This document shows, in pieces, positions 15,943 to 18,983 of a stretch of 18,983 bases of DNA. The stretch is taken from positions 1-18,983 of the forward strand of contig JBFIPX010000051.1 of the NCBI GenBank assembly GCA_041609895.1. The letters are read 5' to 3'. The position numbers and the translations under genes are program-made. Position 1 is the first letter of the stretch. Each line of letters opens with the position of its first letter. Source of the DNA: JAHHLP01 sp041609895. GTDB taxonomy: Bacteria; Bacteroidota; Rhodothermia; Rhodothermales; JABDKH01. The notes beneath the pieces are model-generated. The model did not search any database. It was not told the origin of the DNA and saw only the letters and a program-made list of their open reading frames with translations.

Positions 15943-16732
15943 CTGCGGCGGCTCTGCGCCAGGACGTTATCAGCTGCGTGGCGGCTCGGAGCCCGTCCGA
16001 TCGCGAGGTGCCCCTCGGAAGTTCCAGCGAGAGTACGCCGTCAAATCCTGCGACGACAAGAGTTGCAAAAACGTCGTCCCACGGCACGATCCCGGATCCA
16101 AAAGAGGCGAAAGCCTGAGATTTTCGTGCAATGTCTCGGCAACGAATAATGGAGGCCAACGACGCCATGTCATGGCTACAGCCCACCGGCTGCTCACCAA
16201 CCAGCAAAGACGTAGCAGGACACCACGAGCAGGACACGACGTGCCCGCCCGCTTTGGCGCGTAACCGGCGGACGAGGTCAGCCAGATCGTCGGCCCGTGC
16301 AATTTGGCTTTCGAGATCGTTCTTGATGGCAAAAACGATCCCGTCTCTCGCCCGATCGACAAGCTTTAGAAATGGCACGGCAATATTCGAGGAATCGCTC
16401 GGCGGGTCCGATGGCGAGAACGTCGAAGCTTGAACCACGCCGCACCCCACGCGGCCGCAGAACTCAACGACCGGCGTTAACGAATACACTTCGTTCAGCC
16501 ATTCGGATCGGTCACCAAGATCTCCCTCGAACAGCCCCGGCTCGACAGCGACGATTTCGACCTCGCGGTGGAGCAGTCGTTCGCGAACACGACGTTCGTT
16601 AACGAATGGAACCCGCTGCCTGTCGCCGTCGACCGCCCGAAGTACGACCCCATCCAAGCCCCAGAGGAGCGAGAGCTCCGCCATAACGGCAACGTCGGTC
16701 GTTATGGAATCCGGCTGCCAGGCAAGTTTCAT
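15929..16732 (-). CDS. Sugar phosphate isomerase/epimerase-like TIM-barrel protein, metal site apparently degenerate
   Basis: This 267-residue protein has the alternating strand-helix pattern of the AP-endonuclease-2/xylose-isomerase-like TIM barrels; the C-terminal FGSGIVPWDDVFATLVVAGF then DGVLSLELP (211-239) matches the family ending with its final metal-ligand glutamate (E237). Other ligands look replaced: the usual E-N-H at strand 5 reads IKND (136-139), the D-x-G-H region reads CSWCPATSL, and the H-x-K-D region reads RCRD. It may be catalytically inactive or use a different chemistry. The frame is open upstream to 17071, but that basic, low-quality extension lies over the neighbouring gene; ATG 16732 overlaps that gene's TGA as TGATG and starts MKLAWQPD, so it is preferred. 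Substrate unknown. Confidence 0.77.
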   Translation of the reverse strand: MKLAWQPDSITTDVAVMAELSLLWGLDGVVLRAVDGDRQRVPFVNERRVRERLLHREVEIVAVEPGLFEGDLGDRSEWLNEVYSLTPVVEFCGRVGCGVVQASTFSPSDPPSDSSNIAVPFLKLVDRARDGIVFAIKNDLESQIARADDLADLVRRLRAKAGGHVVSCSWCPATSLLVGEQPVGCSHDMASLASIIRCRDIARKSQAFASFGSGIVPWDDVFATLVVAGFDGVLSLELPRGTSRSDGLRAATQLITSWRRAAAATER

Positions 16733-18072
16733 CAGCGTGTCGGGGCTCGGTCGTCGCGAGCGGTGACCGACCCCGCCACCACGTCGATACCGACCCGCGC
16801 GTAGAGTCGTGCAGCGAGCTCGCGAGACGATTCGACAGCCTCGTTCAGATAGGTCCTTGGGTTGGTACGCTCCCTCTCTGGTTGGCGCTCGCCCGGCCGC
16901 GAAGTCCGTTGCGCCACCTGCCGAACGGGTATCATCAGGTTGGGAATGGTGTCGGCCGGTTCCACGATTCGCAGTCGGTCCCTGAAGACTCCGGCTGCCG
17001 CGATCAGCGAGTCGGCCCCGCCGGCAGGCACGCCCGCGTAAACAATTGATCGTACCAGTTGCATATCCCACAGCGGCTGTCGCAGTAGCGCCCTGAAGCC
17101 GCCGGAGTTGATCGTACCTCCCGCTACGAACGCCACAATCAGTGTCCTTTCCGGTATTCGCGTAAGACGTGAAAAGGAGGAGAACTGGCGGGCAACGTCG
17201 AGTACGGCAGCGACCTCAACGCCATAGTTCTTCAGATCCATGAACTCGGCTCCTCCGAAGCTGCCCACCGCGTCGAGATGGGTGCAGAGCAAGACAGCTT
17301 CACGCGCAAGAACCGGGTCTTTGCCGGGCACGAAGCCAACGACATTAATCCCGGATCCGGTCGGATCCTCCTCGGCGATGATCTCGACCCGAACGGGTCG
17401 CCGGAGAAGCAGAACTCCCTGGCCAATCGCGTCCGCTGATTGGGCTCCATTGAGAATGCGACTCACGGACTGACTCGTGAGATCCAGGACGCCCAACCCT
17501 CGCACCGATTGCGGTGCAGGCCTCGGTTGCACGGTACCGGTCTCTACGATAACCAGCGGTATGCCGAGGCTGCGCAGCTGGATGAGTCTTGAAAGTGGCG
17601 GCATGCGGCGAAACAGCACCGGAATCGCCGGGCCATCCCAGACACCATCATCGTTTGCGAGGCCGATGCCCGAAACCGCTACAAAAGCGTTGCCGGTCCG
17701 TCCGTCGGGAAGGAAGTCGATGCCGGGTTTCAGACTTACCGTGTCGGTGTTTCCAATGCGCACGCGCGAGGCCCTGACGAGGTTGCGCGGAGTCGTGTAC
17801 AGCAATCTGAAGTCGCCGGCCGTAGCAGGTTGCAGGCCATATGCTTCCAGCCTTTCACCAGCGTACGAGGCCGCCACCCCGTAGCCCACGGTCCCGTCGA
17901 CGCGACCACGCGCCGAGCGGTCGTGGAGGAACACCAGGTGCCGCCTGATTTGACTGGCATCCCAGATCGGGGAGATAGGACTCGAAACCCTGGGTGCCTC
18001 AGGCACGGTCAGCGCACCGCATCCGACGCACAGCAAACCCGTGAATAGCAGAAAGAGGCTGTAGGTCTTCAA
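16732..18072 (-). CDS. M28 peptidase-like lipoprotein, probable pseudopeptidase
   Basis: The best start is TTG 18072, giving 446 residues that open with KTYSLFLLFTGLLCVGC, a lipoprotein-like signal peptide with a somewhat atypical lipobox (CVGC). A GTG at 18126 would put 18 polar residues in front. A central insert suits a protease-associated domain, and NVVGFVPGKDP then VLLCTHLDAVG are M28 metallopeptidase landmarks. H265 and D267 (TTG numbering) survive, but the D-N-x-S-G ligand segment reads LKNYG, the catalytic E-E reads GG (VAFVAGGTINSGGF), and the following ligand aspartate is not evident. It therefore looks like an inactive, probably periplasmic or outer-membrane binding protein. It is coupled to the TIM-barrel gene. 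A weak -10, TACAAT, lies at 18114-18119. Confidence 0.82.
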   Translation of the reverse strand: MKTYSLFLLFTGLLCVGCGALTVPEAPRVSSPISPIWDASQIRRHLVFLHDRSARGRVDGTVGYGVAASYAGERLEAYGLQPATAGDFRLLYTTPRNLVRASRVRIGNTDTVSLKPGIDFLPDGRTGNAFVAVSGIGLANDDGVWDGPAIPVLFRRMPPLSRLIQLRSLGIPLVIVETGTVQPRPAPQSVRGLGVLDLTSQSVSRILNGAQSADAIGQGVLLLRRPVRVEIIAEEDPTGSGINVVGFVPGKDPVLAREAVLLCTHLDAVGSFGGAEFMDLKNYGVEVAAVLDVARQFSSFSRLTRIPERTLIVAFVAGGTINSGGFRALLRQPLWDMQLVRSIVYAGVPAGGADSLIAAAGVFRDRLRIVEPADTIPNLMIPVRQVAQRTSRPGERQPERERTNPRTYLNEAVESSRELAARLYARVGIDVVAGSVTARDDRAPTR

Positions 18073-18135
18073 AGTTCGGACATCTGATGACAGCCAGGTC
18101 AGCCCGCCCCAGAATTGTAGGCGCACAATCAGTAT

Positions 18136-18168
18136 AAAGAAAAAGGGGCGACCGATGGCCGCCCCTTT
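18136..18168 (-). terminator. Intrinsic terminator of the secretin gene
   Basis: On the minus strand GGGGCG and CGCCCC (18165-18160 and 18050+100-18145, that is 18150-18145) form a GC stem, extended by flanking A/T pairs and an inner CC/GG pair around an ATC loop. TTTTTCTTT follows at once. It lies 23 bp after the secretin stop and is a textbook Rho-independent terminator, separating the secretin operon from the M28-like gene. Confidence 0.9.
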
Positions 18169-18191
18169 CCCGCTCTTTGACGCTCGAGCTG

Positions 18192-18983
18192 TTACTCGAT
18201 CGGCTCACGGAACCGCGTCGGATCGGGCACCGCATCGCCAACGCGGCGATTGAACCGGTCGAATGCCTCCTCAACCTCGCGCCGATTCCTCTCGAGTAGG
18301 TCGACCTGACCGCGGCGACGCGCTCTCGACTCAAGGCCGTCGACCAGTGTGGCCTGCAGTACGATCAGGAGTTCTTTCTGATTGGTTGTCCGCTGTGACT
18401 TACCAAACAGGTAGCGGATGCCAAAGAACCACGGTGGGAGATCTTTCAGGAACGGTACGCCGGCACGAGATACAGATTCTTCGGTAGAGTACAATCCACC
18501 AATAACCGTCTGCTCTCCATCGAGGAGCAGAACCTGCGTGTTGGCGGTGTTCCGGTCGATGATGATACCGGCAACGGAAGGTGTGCTACCAGACTTCTCG
18601 ACCTTGACGTCCATGTGGACGAACTCCAGGACCGGAGCTCCTGCCGTATCGGCGGTAGCTTCCTTGACCAGGGTTGGAGTCACATCGATGATAATTCCAG
18701 TCGAGAAGAACTGGGTCACCGTGTTTCCAGCAAAGTCTCTAACCTGAACCGGGATATCCGAGCCAATCTGGATCGTTCCCTGCTCGCCGCTCTGCACCGT
18801 AACCTGCGGCTGTGCGATGGTTTCACCGATTCCCTGCGTCTCGGCGAGCTGGAAGAACTGCTTCAGGTCCGAGAACGGAATCTCCTCTGGGGCGCGAACA
18901 TGGTCCTCGACGCCGTCGAAGATGTCGTCTGTCTTGAGGAAGAACTCGGATCGGTTTCCTCCGCCCCCGCCGCTCTGACCGCC
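18192..18983 (-). CDS. Secretin (GspD/PilQ family), C-terminal part, 5' end outside window
   Basis: The last 263 codons of a secretin, the outer-membrane channel of type II secretion or type IV pilus systems, are open to the window edge. ETIAQPQVTVQSGEQGTIQ followed by GSDIPVQV is the conserved secretin start; GIIIDVTPTLV, QVLLLDGEQTVIGGLYS, GVPFLKDLP, RYLFG and ELLIVLQATLV follow in the standard order of the beta-barrel and gate strands. A glycine-rich stretch (GGQSGGGGGN) lies at the upstream edge, probably an inter-domain linker. The C-terminal tail (about 55 residues, rich in Arg and Glu) is hydrophilic and could be a pilotin-binding or coiled region. T2SS versus T4P cannot be decided without the N-terminal domains. 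A strong terminator follows. Confidence 0.93.
   Translation of the reverse strand, partial: GGQSGGGGGNRSEFFLKTDDIFDGVEDHVRAPEEIPFSDLKQFFQLAETQGIGETIAQPQVTVQSGEQGTIQIGSDIPVQVRDFAGNTVTQFFSTGIIIDVTPTLVKEATADTAGAPVLEFVHMDVKVEKSGSTPSVAGIIIDRNTANTQVLLLDGEQTVIGGLYSTEESVSRAGVPFLKDLPPWFFGIRYLFGKSQRTTNQKELLIVLQATLVDGLESRARRRGQVDLLERNRREVEEAFDRFNRRVGDAVPDPTRFREPIE

Noticed and set aside
16733..17071. N-terminal extension of the TIM-barrel gene to 17071
   Set aside because: The 113 extra residues are Arg/Gly-rich and lie in another frame over the M28-like gene; the TGATG junction at 16732 is a far better start.
1..18983. CRISPR arrays, tRNA or rRNA genes, insertion sequences, integrases
   Set aside because: No regularly spaced repeats, cloverleaf sequences, rRNA segments, transposase motifs or flanking duplications were recognised on either strand by eye.

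Overview
The window reads as a chromosomal stretch from a Gram-negative bacterium of the Bacteroidota/Rhodothermota kind. The evidence is an outer-membrane beta-barrel protein, a secretin, a lipoprotein-type signal peptide, menaquinone genes, YbbR and YfhO family proteins, scarce Shine-Dalgarno sequences, and one TAnnTTTG-type -7 element upstream of gatC. The phylum is an inference; no rRNA or other marker settles it. Almost every gene lies on the minus strand, so the layout is given in transcription order from high to low coordinates.

Right end (18983 to 15929): the C-terminal part of a secretin runs in from the window edge and ends at a strong intrinsic terminator (about 18136-18168). Next come a lipoprotein-like M28 peptidase homologue that seems to have lost its zinc ligands and, translationally coupled to it, a TIM-barrel sugar isomerase-like protein that also lacks most expected metal ligands. 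The only plus-strand gene, an outer-membrane beta-barrel protein (15304-15942), converges on the TIM-barrel gene and overlaps its 3' end by 14 bp.

Centre (15260 to 5866): plsC (phospholipid synthesis) and gatC (tRNA amidotransferase) lead into a tightly packed surface-glycan set: a YfhO-family membrane protein, a GT4 glycosyltransferase, wecB (UDP-GlcNAc 2-epimerase), a SAM methyltransferase, a second GT4 glycosyltransferase and a Wzx/MATE-type flippase. Gaps or overlaps of only a few bases indicate one operon making and exporting a lipid-linked, ManNAc-containing glycan. A long-loop inverted repeat followed by T5 at the flippase stop is a plausible terminator.

Left-centre (5717 to 4825): two bacterial microcompartment (BMC) shell genes stand with no recognisable cargo enzyme, pentameric vertex protein or BMC-T gene. 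One is a textbook PduA/EutM-like hexamer. The other is a BMC domain with a low-complexity linker and a C-terminal SAP/Rho_N-like domain, and its pore loop has lost its glycines. A perfect 14-bp palindrome sits just upstream of the first. This is the most unusual part of the window.

Left end (4659 to 1): a YbbR-domain membrane protein, an EamA-type transporter, then menF and menD (partial), the first two committed steps of menaquinone synthesis, with overlapping reading frames.

No rRNA, tRNA, CRISPR array, insertion sequence or phage gene was seen. No gene-free stretch exceeds about 165 bp.
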